The notes below the pieces were generated by a model. It was given only the letters and a program-made list of their open reading frames with translations. It did not search any database and was not told the origin of the DNA. From contig NW_023501104.1 in NCBI RefSeq assembly GCF_014066305.1, positions 1 through 64,000 of the forward strand: a stretch of 64,000 nucleotides of DNA. Reading direction: 5' to 3'. This DNA is from Letharia columbiana. Its lineage: Eukaryota; Ascomycota; Lecanoromycetes; Lecanorales; Parmeliaceae. Positions 1 to 11,510 of the stretch are shown in pieces (the first letter of the stretch is position 1; each line of letters opens with the position of its first letter). A program made the position numbers and the translations under genes.

Positions 1-1034
1 CTCAGCAGCTATAGAGTCGATCTCTGAGAATTTCTCTTTTCCCCTTCCCGAGTAACTCTCGAGTCCTTTCAGCATGTCATCCGAAAAACTCCCCCCAAAC
101 CCTCGAAAGCGCGCCTCACGACCCCCCTCAAAGTCCGTAGATCTCGCCCAACCGATTCCTACTCTTCTCCTCATTTCTATCCACTAGGTCATCCGTCCGT
201 TCTAGCCGGTATCCGGCGCTGGCTCGTCGGCATACTCGGAGTACCCCTCATGCTCGAAGTGCGGATCGTCTACAACCACTTCGTCGGCAGTGACAATCTG
301 AGATTGGTCAAGAGCCATGGCCCAATAATTGTAAAGGTACTTTAGTCGTAGCGGTGACGACGCTGCCGGTGCAATTTTCGATTAATTGGCTGGCGGGGAG
401 AAAGCCGTGGTGGAATATGTGAGAGGCTGAGCGGTCGTTGGGGTTTAGGGAGTACCTGATTCGGGGCAGAGCGGAAGATTGATATGCTGGAGATCGTCAA
501 AATGAGAACTCCTTTTCCCGTGATGTGGAAAACGCTCGGTCGAATGTTGCGGGTTTCGCTGCCTCTTGCACTTTAACATGGAATTATAGATGGAATTCTA
601 TATTAAACAGGGGCAGCAGAACCATCTTGGATTGCCAACGCAGTCGTGAGCGGAACGGGGCCAGTCTGCCTTCATGACCTGTGCAAGCGCCAAGCGCGGT
701 GACTGGCCCTCGGGAGGTTTGTATAATTGTACGGACATCAATCCGTAATTCTGGAAATCAAGCGGGCCAAACAGCGCGAAGCACCGACTGTCACCATGCC
801 TCGTCCCTTCGTCAGCTGGTACGGCTACTAGCTTGCAGTTGCGGCCTCCCACGCTCGTGCTAGATGTCCCCCGGACTACATATCTAGTGGGGAAAAGGGT
901 TGCCCCGGACTCACTATCTAATAGGCGCTGACATCTCCATTCATCTCACTTTCCATCAAGGCTGACTACCATCACTATTGCCAAAGCCTCATTCCTGTTC
1001 TATTTCAATTGCACCTCTACCACCACTTCCACCT
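1..1034. other. gene-free left edge
   Basis: I see no supportable gene here. A 38-codon acidic reading frame runs on the minus strand from an ATG at 318 to a TAG at 202. It could be the first coding stretch of a gene that leaves the window or is decayed, but there is no clear splice donor and no match I recognise. Other open frames in this stretch overlap each other on both strands and look like chance. Confidence 0.4.
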
Positions 1035-1650
1035 ATGTCGACCGAAGGCCTCATCCGATTCTCAATCTGCGTCGGCCGTAAGAAAAACACCCCTGAACAG
1101 GAGTTTCACAACCACTGGGCCAACAAGCACGGGCCGCTCGTTATGGACTGGCTGCTTCGTTGCGGTGGCGTTCAATATATCCAGGTACTCACACTCGCCC
1201 TTTCCAATTTTTCTTGTCTCTTTCCTGCGCATGGGCGATCTCGTTCGTTCCCAAAAAATTTCTTTTTTCGGTTCTATCAGTAATGCCGGTATGTATGCTG
1301 GACCGGTCCCACCCAAGCGAAGAGTATCGCAAGCTCGAGCAGAAAATGGCAGATGCGACAGGTCGCTCGCAGCTACCTTACGGTGGCATTGGTTTCTACG
1401 TACATCGGTAAGGGGATAAATGCTCCTCTCTGCTAAAAAAGAAAATATAGCTTTAGGATTCCATACCCTCAACTAGACCATCGTAAAATACAGGCCACAT
1501 GGGTCTAATCATATAGAGTAGCAGCACCCGACCCAGGTTTGTATACGAATTTCGATGTTGTCTCTGACGTTTTTACTAGCGGGATGGGATTTTCGCAGCA
1601 CCGTACTACAATGTATACCAGATCGGGCGCCCATCTGGTGCATTGCTCTC
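1035..1650 (+). pseudogene. EthD-like domain protein, decayed
   Basis: The first 50 codons from the ATG at 1035 read like the start of an EthD-type small dehydratase/dimeric barrel protein: a short strand ending in FSICVGRKK, then HNHWANKHGPLV, which resembles the conserved F-x-x-H-W-x-x-x-H-G-P-L block. A GT donor follows at 1185. A second block (about 1297-1410) encodes SEEYRKLEQKMADATG and a glycine-rich YGGI segment typical of the same family. The only nearby acceptor (CAG before 1281) puts a TAA in phase with exon 1, and downstream only a PYYN-like scrap near 1600 remains. I infer a pseudogene; an unusual splice pattern or a divergent gene is possible. Confidence 0.45.
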
Positions 1651-2835
1651 TCTACCATCAAGACCCAACGTCAGGCACACGCTCATGACTTGTCGTCTCA
1701 GCTCAGTACTCATAGTCTCTGTAGAGATGACCCTAGCTACCTTTGATCTCTCACGATTGTCTCGTGTCTCTGTTAAAGATGGCACACGGTTTTTGTTTGA
1801 GGTAGCACATTGAACTCACGCGAGACCTGAAGGATGGGTGGGATGGATCATAAGTAAAGGGGAGTGACGTGCGATGCAGTGCCGTTACGGTGGTTGGGTC
1901 TTCCGTGATTCCGTCGACATCATGAGATGGTTCTAGTCGTGCATAATCTCCGTCTACCCTGGTTTGCAAAGGAGAGGAGATGGATTTATGGGGGACTTCA
2001 CTGTGGATCCGTCATAAGCTGATTCTCACACCCACGCAGGTCTGTAGTTATTTGTTTGCAATAAGTCGCCACTATCAGTAGAAGTTGACACATCTTTACG
2101 GCCGCAGGGGCGAGTATCGAGATAGAAGACCGTCTAGGCTTCCGACTCTTTACCCTACAACCAATCAGTAATATGGAAAACTGTATAAGGACAAGTTAAT
2201 GATGAAGGCCTAGACTCTACGATCTTCCTATCTCATGTTCTGGCGACCTCGTGGTCCGTTCGCTAAATGCTTGAAACAAACCACGTGCTTGAAGAAGGGG
2301 AAGGGGACAGTTACATTCACAGCGAAGAGCTTGCATGTAAGACCGCTGTTACGGCTGACTGGCTGCGTATCTAGTTGGGGCGAGCATCTCAGCTTATGGC
2401 AAGCACTCAAGACGAACGTACCGTGAGAAGATGCCTACCTCATTCCTGCAGCAGTTACAGCGCCGTCATATGCGAGTCTCCTTGAGCCCCTAAAGGTTGC
2501 ACCAGGGCCTGTCAGTCGTTTGTGGAGCGAAATTTTAATCACCGAAGCCAGTTGTAGCGAATGGTGGATGTATCATCTCTGTCAAAAGACCAAACAGAGT
2601 ACATTCTGATCTTGAATAAAGTGGTAGGTAATCGTCATCGAATATGGTGGACGATCTAGTCCCTATTGCTCGGTTATGCATCAAGGTATCGCGTTGGCGC
2701 CGTCAAGCTTTCACGTTGATTGATTCAGAAATATTACAGTCTTGCTGCCCAGGCCAAAGCAGATCACCCAACACCTATCAAACCTCTTATCAACGTCTTG
2801 ATCTCCTACCTTTTGGGCACAGCTAAAGTCAATTG
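1651..2835. other. intergenic, MFS upstream region
   Basis: About 1.2 kb between the EthD relic and the transporter start. Open frames are short and overlap on both strands. I see no conserved domain, tRNA or repeat. It presumably contains the transporter promoter. Confidence 0.5.
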
Positions 2836-4433
2836 ATGGAAAAGCAAGCCAACGACATGTCAAAGCCTCAGGATATTACCTTCACGGAACCCTCAACCCC
2901 CGTCGAAGCCAATCACAGTGCGCGGCGGATATTAAAAGACCGCGACAACATCCTTCATGCCTCCCAATACGCTGACTCCACAGCCCCGGAAGGTGGTTAT
3001 GGTTGGGCAGTCGTCTTTGCCTGCTTTTCCATATCTTTCTGGATTGTAGGCACTGTCTACAGCTGGGGTGTCATGCAAGCTGCTCTGTTCAAGCAGGGTC
3101 TTTCTTCTCCCCCAACCCTCTCCTGGATTGGGTCTTTGGACTTCGCATGCATAGCCTTTCTTGCTCTTGTCAATGCGCGAGTGATACGATTGCTTGGAGC
3201 GAGGGGTACTGCGCTCCTAGGGATCTCCATGTTGGCATTGGGGGAGATACTGAGTGGGTTTCTGACACACAATGTGGGCGGATTGTTCGTCACCGCTGGC
3301 GTGGTGTCCGGGATTGGGACAAGGTACGATGCAGCTCATTCACTTGACCTAATTTACGTGCTAATTGTCGCCTTGACGGTAGCCTCTGCTTCATGGTGAT
3401 TCAAACCTACAATTCGCTATGATACCCAAGATCAACAACTGACATCACTAGGTCATCAACGTAACCCCGGCACAGTACTTCCACAAGAAGCGCGGCCTCG
3501 CCAACGGTATTGTCTGCGCCGGCGGCGGCCTTGGAGGTACGGTCATCAGCTTCTCAATGAACGCCATCACACAGCGCGTCGGCCCAGCCTGGACCTTCAG
3601 AATCCTCGGCCTCTTGACATTAGCAACAGGTCTACCGGCAGCTTGGCTCATCAAAGAGCGATGCCCAATACGATCGGCAACCTTCATCGAATGGTTCCCA
3701 TCCCCTATCCCTCCCTCGCATGAAATGATCGCTGACTGACCACCTCCATAGGAAACTCTTCCGTGACTTCAAATTCGTCACCATCTTCCTAGTCGGCGTC
3801 GTTGCCACCTTCCCCCTCCTCGTTCCACCCTTCTTCATCCCCCTCTACAGCGCCTCCCTCGGCCTCTCATCCAGCACCGGTGCCGCTCTGGTAGCAGGCT
3901 TCAACATCTCCTCCGGGGTCGGCCGCCTCAGTTCTGGTCTCGCTGCCGACGCCTTAGGACCTCTGAACACGCTTTTCATAGGCCTGTTCCTAACAACCGT
4001 CAGCATGTTCGTGATCTGGCCCGTCTCGGATTCGCTAGGGCCTCTGGTCGTCTTCGTGATCATCAACGGTGCTGCCAACGGAGCATTCTTCGCTACGATG
4101 CCGACGGTCGTCGGGACGGTGTTTGGCTCGCAGAGGGTCTCGGTTGCTATGGGCATGGTTGTGACGGGTTGGGCTGGCGGTTACTTGATGGTACGAGCCT
4201 ACTTACCTCCCATGAGTGAAGAACGGCCTGAGAGTGATAGAGCAATGCTGATTGACTCGCTGCAGGGCGCCCCGATCGCTGGGTATCTGCTCGAAGCCCA
4301 CGGCGGAGAAAAGAGCACGCTGGCGGCATACCATCCAGCTATGTTCTGGGCCGGATCTCTCGCTGTGCTAGCGATGGCATTGGTGGCGATGGTGAGACTG
4401 TATGTCAACAAGGATATCATGAGGAGGGTTTGA
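2836..4433 (+). CDS. MFS monocarboxylate transporter (MCT-like)
   Basis: Predicted 449-residue, 12-helix major facilitator transporter of the monocarboxylate permease type, acting at a membrane; the substrate cannot be told from sequence. Exons by splice signals and frame: 2836-3323, 3383-3395, 3452-3693, 3752-4190, 4266-4433. The ATG at 2836 was chosen because the frame upstream has only a TTG. After a polar tail of about 50 residues comes the family motif PEGGYGWAVVFACF at helix 1, then GIGTSLCFMVINVTPAQYF across two introns, GLANGIVCAGGGLGG, and a last block starting GAPIAGYLLE. The 13-nt second exon is unusual but is needed to keep both the frame and the family motif. Splicing joins all five exons without a stop, and the length is normal for the family. 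Confidence 0.9.
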
Positions 4434-4734
4434 TGGGGGAGTGGGCTGTAATGGTCACTACGGAGTTATGTATGAGGCTGTGAAATTTTTCGACGGTCGG
4501 TGTTGTGTCGTTATGAGTCTGTACGAGGATATGTAAGATGCTTCGCACAGTTCAATTTTCAGACTTTAATCACAATAGAATCGCAAGGGGGACAAAAAGG
4601 CGGCTTATAAAAGCTCATCGATCAGAGTAAGATAGACTTTGATTTTCCAATCCAATCCAATCCAAATCTCTTCAACTCAACTCGATTCGCCCTCCCTATC
4701 TGCTCCGCTCGCAGACCATCGCCTCATTCCTCCT

Positions 4735-5524
4735 TCACCACGCCTCCACATCCTCCATCTTCACCTTCACCTCCTCCTCCTCTTTCTTAACACCACCCCA
4801 CTTTATCCCCTCCAACTCCCCAACCTCCACGTCTAAATCGTCGTACTCGTGGAACCACAGTACGTACTTCAGCTCCGCAACGCCGTCGGGCCATGTCTGG
4901 TCGTGCTGGACGTGTCAGTCGCCAGCGCCGTTGTGGGTTTGAGCTTGCGTTGATTTGCATGGGTCGAGGAGGGGGATAGGGAGGGAGGGAGGGAAGGGAA
5001 GGAAGGGAGGAAGGGAGGAAGGAAGGAAGGCGTAAAGAAATAGTTACCTGATGTACAGTAACCCACGTCGCGGCAGTGACGTCGCGACCGCCGTAGTGAA
5101 GGGACAGGTTGACTTTTCGGGGGAGGGATTCCTGGAGTTGCGCCTGGAGGAGTCAGTCGACCTTCGTCGCTTTTTAACATAGCCCGAAAAGAAACTTCGA
5201 GAGTGTGTTGAGAAGAGTAGAAACGAAAACACGCACCAATGCGCGCACGAGATCCGGATCTGTCCATCGGACGTGGATTTGACTGTCAGGGTGGAGGTTT
5301 CGGACATCGGGGTCTGGGATTTTGGCGGGAGGTTTGGAGACGTCGCGGAGGCAGAGGATCAAATCGGCTTGTTTTTCGGGCCAGGTGGGGTTGCGCGCGG
5401 TGGGTTGCGGGTACGTGCAGTATTGGGGTGTGTAGGTGGAGGACATGGTGTGGTGGTGGTTTCGGTGGTGTTTGGAATGCATCTTGGAGGATTTGGCCAT
5501 GGTGGGCGCGCTGTTGGAAGGCAT
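4735..5524 (-). CDS. hypothetical protein, three exons
   Basis: I do not recognise this protein. A three-exon model fits: 5524-5237, 5143-5048 and 4905-4735, giving 184 residues with all junctions in phase 0 and good donors (GTGCGT, GTAACT). An internal Met at 5446 (MSSTYTPQY) is an equally good start, since the first 26 residues are only a His/Ser-rich stretch. The middle (WTDPDLVRAL joined to AQLQESLPRKVNLSLHYGGR) looks like a compact alpha/beta fold. The C-terminus is strongly charged (EEEEVKVKMEDVEAW). Intron 2 holds a purine-rich GGAA/GGGA microsatellite. Being convergent with the transporter, it shares only about 300 bp of 3' sequence with it. Confidence 0.6.
4974..5033. repeat. GGGA/GGAA microsatellite in an intron
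   Basis: Imperfect tetranucleotide purine tract (GGGA, GGAA units) of about 60 bp on the plus strand, lying inside the second intron of the minus-strand hypothetical gene. Confidence 0.85.
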
Positions 5525-6054
5525 GGGTGGAAGTTTGGGGTTATGGTGATTTGAAGAGGTTGACCACCGGTGTTGGAGTTATGTGTTGAGCTGTCCTTGC
5601 TGGTATCCTTGAGGGTCTCTCTTCTGGGTGTCTGAGCTTGTCACTGGTCAAATGCTCACATGAACAAATGCGCTTCCAAGTATCAATTGAATCATCAGCC
5701 AGGATTCCACTCTTACTACTGATCCAGGATTCGGGATATGAGAATTGTTTGTCAAGAGGTCCGCATTTCTGTGAGCGCTCAGTGAAGGCTAAGATCAACG
5801 CATATTTCTCACCACAGAATGATGTTTCCTGGAATTTGGGGAGTAATGGATATGAAGATATGACCATAACTTCACAGAGACCTTGTACTAGATTTTCTGA
5901 CATAAGAGCAGGGACCCATCTTGAAAGGCCACGGCAGGGCGGGAACAACTCCGATTGGCTAAGAATGAAGACGGATATTTGAAATCTCGGGACTGGCGAT
6001 CCTGGCATTTCGCTAGTATCGGATTTTTCTGGTCAAGCATTCTAGATACAAGAT

Positions 6055-7770
6055 TCACCGAAGCGTAATCGACTGTAGTTGTTCCCAAGTCTGCCGAGCT
6101 TCAAACTTGTCCCAGTCGACATGGTGATGAACGTAGTATGTACCGATGACTTGAAAGTACCCATTTATGCTTTTTCGTAGAACGAAGGGAAGCTGGAGTC
6201 CATACAAGAGGCATATGTGGTCGTCTTCTCGGGCGCCTGGTGGCAGAAGCGTCATCTGCCCATCGGAGGTGAACCCAAAGGAGCGTCCCTGGAGGTGATC
6301 GAGTTCTCCAAACATCACTTCACGAGCCCAAGGCGTATAAAGATGTGGGTTCTCTGGCGAGAGGATTCTTGCATCATCAAGATCGTACTCAAGTTCGTCA
6401 GGGTCGTCTGGCTCGGAATAGCTAACATCCTCCCCCATGAGCTTCCTGAAGTGCCACTGCCATCCTAACCCAGCGCTGTAGACCTTTTCTATGTCTTCTT
6501 CATCTCCCTGCGAGCCGAAAGTCATCTTCAAGGTACCACAAAATGAATCGATCCTTTTCTTCTGATCGTCCACAAAGCTGGGATGTTCTCTCGCGATTTG
6601 GTACCATTGTTGTAGGACGGCCAGCATGTCTTGGTATCTTTCTATATGATCAGCTGTCATGCGAGCTGGTGCAATGGTAAGTACATCATGAATCGTCAAG
6701 TACTTTACAACGAGAGAGGTCTCGTCACATATGAGGGTGACATCGGGACTGTCTTCGAAACTCAGCTTAGCTCGGTTCGGCCAATCATAAGGATATATGG
6801 GTGCTAGTAATGCCGGACTGGATAGGTCTGGTACCCAAGACGGCAAAACATCTACTTGCGGAGTAGGCCTAGAAAGTCCTTTCCAACGTAGGATATCGAG
6901 CGTATTGCTTTGCGAAATTGTATGTCGAGCGAGACATACGGACAGATTCCTCCACGACATTCCATAGTCGATTTGGAAAATATCGAGATCCACGTCCGAC
7001 GCGAGGGCTAAAAGGGCAAAGACCTTGTCTTTGGGATCACTAGCGCCGCAGAATCTCGTATTCGACAAGAGCTCGGAAAGAGTCAGGTTGAAGATGTCAC
7101 TTTCAGCTTTACCTCTCCAGTCATTCATGGCAATCATCATGGCTATTGACAGCTCAATGTCTTCATCCACAGGGGTGTTGCGGTTGTCATGTTTGTATCG
7201 GTCTAGGTACTCAGCGCCAAAATCCAGAGCTTCATCCCATGTGATGTATCCTACTCTATTATCATCGCGCTGGGACACTATGGTGATGTTTTGGGCGTAG
7301 ACAACCTCTTGAAGTACCCACACTCGCATGGGCCACGGGTGGTGGAACATCTTCAGTGACCACAGAGGGAGCTTGGCGAGCCGCCGATCTTTATTGTTCT
7401 TGACTATGTTCCAGGCGATACTCTCGGCAAACGTCGTAAAGGATGGTTGATTCAGCCACACGACAACTTCTTTTGCCTGCTGGTAGATCTGCTTCATTAG
7501 CCTTACTTGCGAGCCTCGCTCTTGAATGTCATCTTGGTTGATGCAGATTGCATCAATCCAGAAAAACACTGATTTTTTCGTACAAAGATACACGAGAAAT
7601 GCAAGTAGGTTCCCGGTGACACTGAGGTGGGAGTCATTTCCAATGGTGATCTGCTCGGGCCTTTCGTTCGTGCCCCAAGTGTATGACAAGGCTTTATATA
7701 GTGGAGCTTGCTGCAGGGAGTACTCTTCGAGCTGTACTTGGACCAGCTCTCCCGATCCCGAGTTCGCCAT
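6055..7770 (-). CDS. HET-domain protein
   Basis: Single 571-codon frame from the first in-frame ATG. It carries the three hallmark blocks of the fungal heterokaryon-incompatibility (HET) domain in its first 100 residues: YKALSYTWG, then FFWIDAICINQDDIQERGSQV, then LMKQIYQQAKEVVVWL. The remaining 450 residues are a variable C-terminal region without a domain I can name. HET domains act in non-self recognition and programmed cell death after hyphal fusion; the role here is inferred from family only. The frame upstream of the ATG still reads as HET-like sequence (PLQNASHIRLLKVTPQS), so the true start probably lies further 5', behind a TAG at 7857. The gene ends only about 150 bp from the AT-rich RIP island. 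Confidence 0.85.
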   Translation of the reverse strand: MANSGSGELVQVQLEEYSLQQAPLYKALSYTWGTNERPEQITIGNDSHLSVTGNLLAFLVYLCTKKSVFFWIDAICINQDDIQERGSQVRLMKQIYQQAKEVVVWLNQPSFTTFAESIAWNIVKNNKDRRLAKLPLWSLKMFHHPWPMRVWVLQEVVYAQNITIVSQRDDNRVGYITWDEALDFGAEYLDRYKHDNRNTPVDEDIELSIAMMIAMNDWRGKAESDIFNLTLSELLSNTRFCGASDPKDKVFALLALASDVDLDIFQIDYGMSWRNLSVCLARHTISQSNTLDILRWKGLSRPTPQVDVLPSWVPDLSSPALLAPIYPYDWPNRAKLSFEDSPDVTLICDETSLVVKYLTIHDVLTIAPARMTADHIERYQDMLAVLQQWYQIAREHPSFVDDQKKRIDSFCGTLKMTFGSQGDEEDIEKVYSAGLGWQWHFRKLMGEDVSYSEPDDPDELEYDLDDARILSPENPHLYTPWAREVMFGELDHLQGRSFGFTSDGQMTLLPPGAREDDHICLLYGLQLPFVLRKSINGYFQVIGTYYVHHHVDWDKFEARQTWEQLQSITLR

Positions 7771-7917
7771 GCTCTGAGGGGTGACCTTGAGTAGTCGTAT
7801 ATGAGAAGCGTTCTGTAAGGGCTTATACCTTTCCTTGTGCTCGGGATGGACACGCTAGTAGGGTTCTTTGGACAGGGCTATTGATTGGTCAAATCCAACG
7901 TCTAGCGCAGATCCCAT
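7771..7917 (-). other. interrupted 5' extension of HET gene
   Basis: In frame with the HET ORF, an upstream ATG at 7917 opens 20 codons (MGSALDVGFDQS...KEPY), then TAG at 7857-7855, then 28 open codons (RVHPEHKERYKPLQNASHIRLLKV...) running straight into the ORF. The motif Y-K-P-L-x-x-x-x-x-I-R-L-L is the usual start of fungal HET proteins. Either the TAG is a nonsense mutation (CAG to TAG, which is a RIP-type CpA to TpA change) or a short intron ends at this CTAG. No good donor is visible within the 60 bp. Confidence 0.6.
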
Positions 7918-7924
7918 TATTATT

Positions 7925-10900
7925 TGGTGTAATCTTTATCAAGTAATATTGCGCTCTAAACAGAGTAGCCGTAATGATCTAAAAGAAAAAATTGTTTTTA
8001 GAAATCGATAATGCTAGCTTAAATACGATCTATAATAAATGTATTCTTTATTAAAAATTATCGAAAATTAAGTAGAACCTCTAGATATTAGATTATTAAA
8101 AAAATTCTTAAGAAGATCGAGTATATAGGCAAATAGTATATTATAATTATACTCTCTAAATATTACGTAATTAGAGAGCTAAACCGTATTAGAAATATCT
8201 TATTTTACGACTTATTATTAGATCTTAGTACGCGAGATTAATCTAGTAGAAGATGATAAAATAGTAGAATACGATAATAAGATAATAGGATACGATAAGG
8301 TGAAAGGTTTATAATTATAATATAGCTTTAGAATTATCTCTTATTAATCTATACTATCTATAATAACTCTAAATAATATTATATAGAAAGAGAAAGATAG
8401 TAGAGATAGTCGATAATTGATAGAAAGGAGGTAAAGATGAGAAGATGGCTTAATGGGCGATAGATAGTTAATATATAAAAGAAGAATAATAAAAGAAGTA
8501 CGATTATATAGCTATTAAATAAGCTCGAAAATAGCTATATTCGAAGAATAATCGAATTATATACTAGTTTTATATATGCTTCTATATAACTATATATACT
8601 TACTATAATTATAAGCTTACTTTAGAACTATATTTATTTATATTACCGCTCTTAATAATTCTTATCTTCTATTATATATAAAGCGATTTAATAATTAAAG
8701 TAGTTATATAATATATAATAAAGCTATTTCTTCTTTATAGAAATATTAGAATTTAATAAAGTATTAAAAGTACGCTTTTTTAAACTCGATATACGTGATC
8801 TAGACTCGGCGATAATATTCTAATACTTATATTAAGTATATATTATATATTTCTTTATAACTCTTATAAGATTACTATATAGCTTGACTTTAATATACTT
8901 AATAGTCTAATTAAATCGTTTACTATCTAGATAAGTGATATATTTATTAACTTTAACCTCTTCTTTAAATGAGAATAGTTTCTTATATAGTCGAATCCTA
9001 AAGTTTTTATATTATCTCTTCTTTTAATAATAGTCTATATAACTTTTAATCTTAAAGCTATTAATAATACTATAATTTAATATTTAAAAGAAGATTAAAT
9101 ATTAATTTCTTATAGTCTTTCTCTAAGTCTTATACGCCTAGCGATATTAATTAGCGATATTTATCGAGCTTATATTATAGTTATAATTATTAATATAATA
9201 TAAAATCTTAAATATCGCCCTAGATTATTTATTAAATAAGTTCTCTTATAGTCTTTGTATTAATGAAGGTAAGATCTAGTCTTTTCGCTACTTCTTAATA
9301 ATATTACTTATTTTATTTACGATATATATCGTAGATAGCGAGAGTATCGTATTATTATTAATCTAGTCTAGATATAATACGTCGTCTACTAAAATAGCTA
9401 TAAGCGTATTCTAGAATAGCTTATAACTCTATTTTTCCCTTATAACCTATAGAACTACTAGAAAATTAACGCTATTATTTATACGAGTAGTTTTATATAC
9501 TTTAATATCTTATAATTTATAGCTCGTAAAATAACGAGATTAATATAAAGAGGTTATCGAGGTAAAAAGTATATATCTTATTAGAAGAAAGAGGAGGTAG
9601 TATAAGCGTAAGCTAATATACTATAGATTCGATAGCTATTAGCGTTTTACGTGATTTTAATTTGTTAATCTTTAAAGTGCGCGAGTAGTATATGAAGTTA
9701 TATAGATATCTAGTTTTATAGAGAGTCTAGAACTTATACCCCCGTTTAATAGACTTATTTCTTATATCGACGATATACTTTAATCATCTAAAAAATCGAA
9801 TCATTATCTTATCGATAGCGATATTATTATCGAGCCTTTAATATCTCTAATAGTAATTTCTAAAAGAAGTTAATAGAGGCTTTATTTTATATTATTATTA
9901 AAGCCTCTAAGACTTTAATTCCTTCTCGATTATTACTTTTATCTCTTCTTCTATAAACTCTATAGATATATTATTACTTAAAGAGCTAATATAAAAAAAT
10001 CGCTATAATTAAGTAAATCTATTCTAAGTTATAAATAATTGCGATATATATATAAGATCTAATAAATCGATTAGTATAATAATAACTTACTTATAATAAG
10101 ATAATACGTATTATAAAATAGCTTCTTATTTTAATAGCTTGCTATCTTGTCTTCTTAATAAATATCTATATAGATTAAACTATCTATAAATATCTTAATT
10201 TTATTTATATTAATAACTTATTAAGAACGCTAATTAAAATCTTTATTAGAAATCCTTAATTTAATAGAGTCTCGTTCTCGAGATATAGTAAGCTATTATA
10301 AGGTATATATATTAATACTTCGCGTAATAGTCTTAAATATCTCTTTAATAAAGAATAGCGAGAATAGAGTAAATAGGCTATTTTAATCTAGGTTCGCTAG
10401 AATTTAAGGCTTCGAAGTACGCTTTAATTCTTTCTAAAAAGTATTAAATATAGTTATAGAGAATTTAGCTATAGTAGTAGCAATAGCGTTATTTTCTTTA
10501 ATAGCACCGAATCGCGATTTCTCGATCCTTGCTTACTATTTTTTAAGCTTTCTTTCTTTTATTAAAACCGCTTTTCTCTTAATCTTAATAATCTTTTTTA
10601 TTATTCTTATCTTTACTGCTATATTTAATTAATTATATAGAAGTAATAGTATTTATAATAGCGTTTAAAGTCTTCTCTACGATATCGCTAGAGATTACTT
10701 TAATACTTAATCGATAGAAATAATAATTATAGTATTAGTCTTAATCTTCTATTTTATAGCCTTCTTCTTTCTTTAGCTATGATATCTTTTCGAGCTTTTC
10801 TTATAATAAAATTCTTTTTTAATATATCTGAGTCTTCTTTAGCTCGTTTCTCTCCTCTATTAATATAATAAATTTGAGCTAGAGCTTTTAAGATCGATAT

Positions 10901-11510
10901 TAGCTTCTCGTAGACGTATTAATTACATATTTTAAGTTATTATAGAAAGTATTAAATTTCTTAATGGCGACGATATTAGTAGATAGAGGATATACTTCTA
11001 TAGCTCGTCTCTAATAAGCTCTTTCTTATATTTTTAAGTAATTATTTTCTAACTCTTTTAGAAGATTGTCGCGTAAACCTCGATGTTTTATTATTAATTT
11101 TAGACGTATTTAATAATATAATAATTTCTCTTTTAGACTCTCGTTCGATAGTATAAGTAAATTCGCCTCTTAAAGATCTGTAATTAACTAATACTTTAAA
11201 GGCTTAAATTTCTTTATATATAATATTATCTAGTTCTACTCGCTTCGAGAAAGTATATATAATATTATTATTATACTTCTTACGTGCTATTAACGACGTT
11301 AAAAGCGAATTAATTACGCGTATCTAAATAAAAGATTTATAAGGTTTTAATAGATAGAGAGACTCGAATTTGACGAAATTTTAATATAGCGAGAAATAAG
11401 TTGATGGCGTAATCGATGTGAGCGATATAGCCTATTCCTTCGACTCAGTTTTAATATATTTTTATATATATAGAGGGTATTAATATATAGATAGCTACTC
11501 TTCTAATTTG
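7925..11510. mobile_element. AT-rich RIP-degraded transposon island
   Basis: About 3.6 kb of strongly AT-rich DNA, full of TA steps, almost free of CA/TG, with no usable ORF. This is the expected outcome of repeat-induced point mutation in Pezizomycotina. Boundaries are judged by eye from base composition. Part of it decodes on the minus strand as a piggyBac-like transposase (separate entry). I could not find terminal inverted repeats or a TTAA target duplication; mutation would have blurred them. Confidence 0.85.
8900..10385 (-). pseudogene. piggyBac-like transposase relic (DDE_Tnp_1_7)
   Basis: Reading the minus strand and allowing TAG/TAA where CAG, TGG or CAA would be expected, two regions match fungal piggyBac-like transposases. 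At about 10379-10300 the frame gives FTLFSLFFIKEIFKTITRSI, the start of the DDE_Tnp_1_7 domain. At about 9800-9480 it gives IDKIMIRFFR, then IRNKSIKRGYKF followed by a stop where Trp is expected. After that come LTLILPPLSSNKIYTFYLDN and LFILISLFYEL, matching the family pattern Y-x-D-N-x-F-T-S with the second catalytic Asp at 9556-9558. Stops and I/V-for-T/A changes are all of the C-to-T kind. The outer limits are approximate and the third catalytic region is not resolved. Confidence 0.75.

Noticed and set aside
9763..9780. Plus-strand YIDDIL, resembling a reverse-transcriptase active site
   Set aside because: The surrounding plus-strand frame has no other RT motif, and the minus strand here decodes as piggyBac-like IVDIRNKSIKRGYKF, which explains the sequence better.
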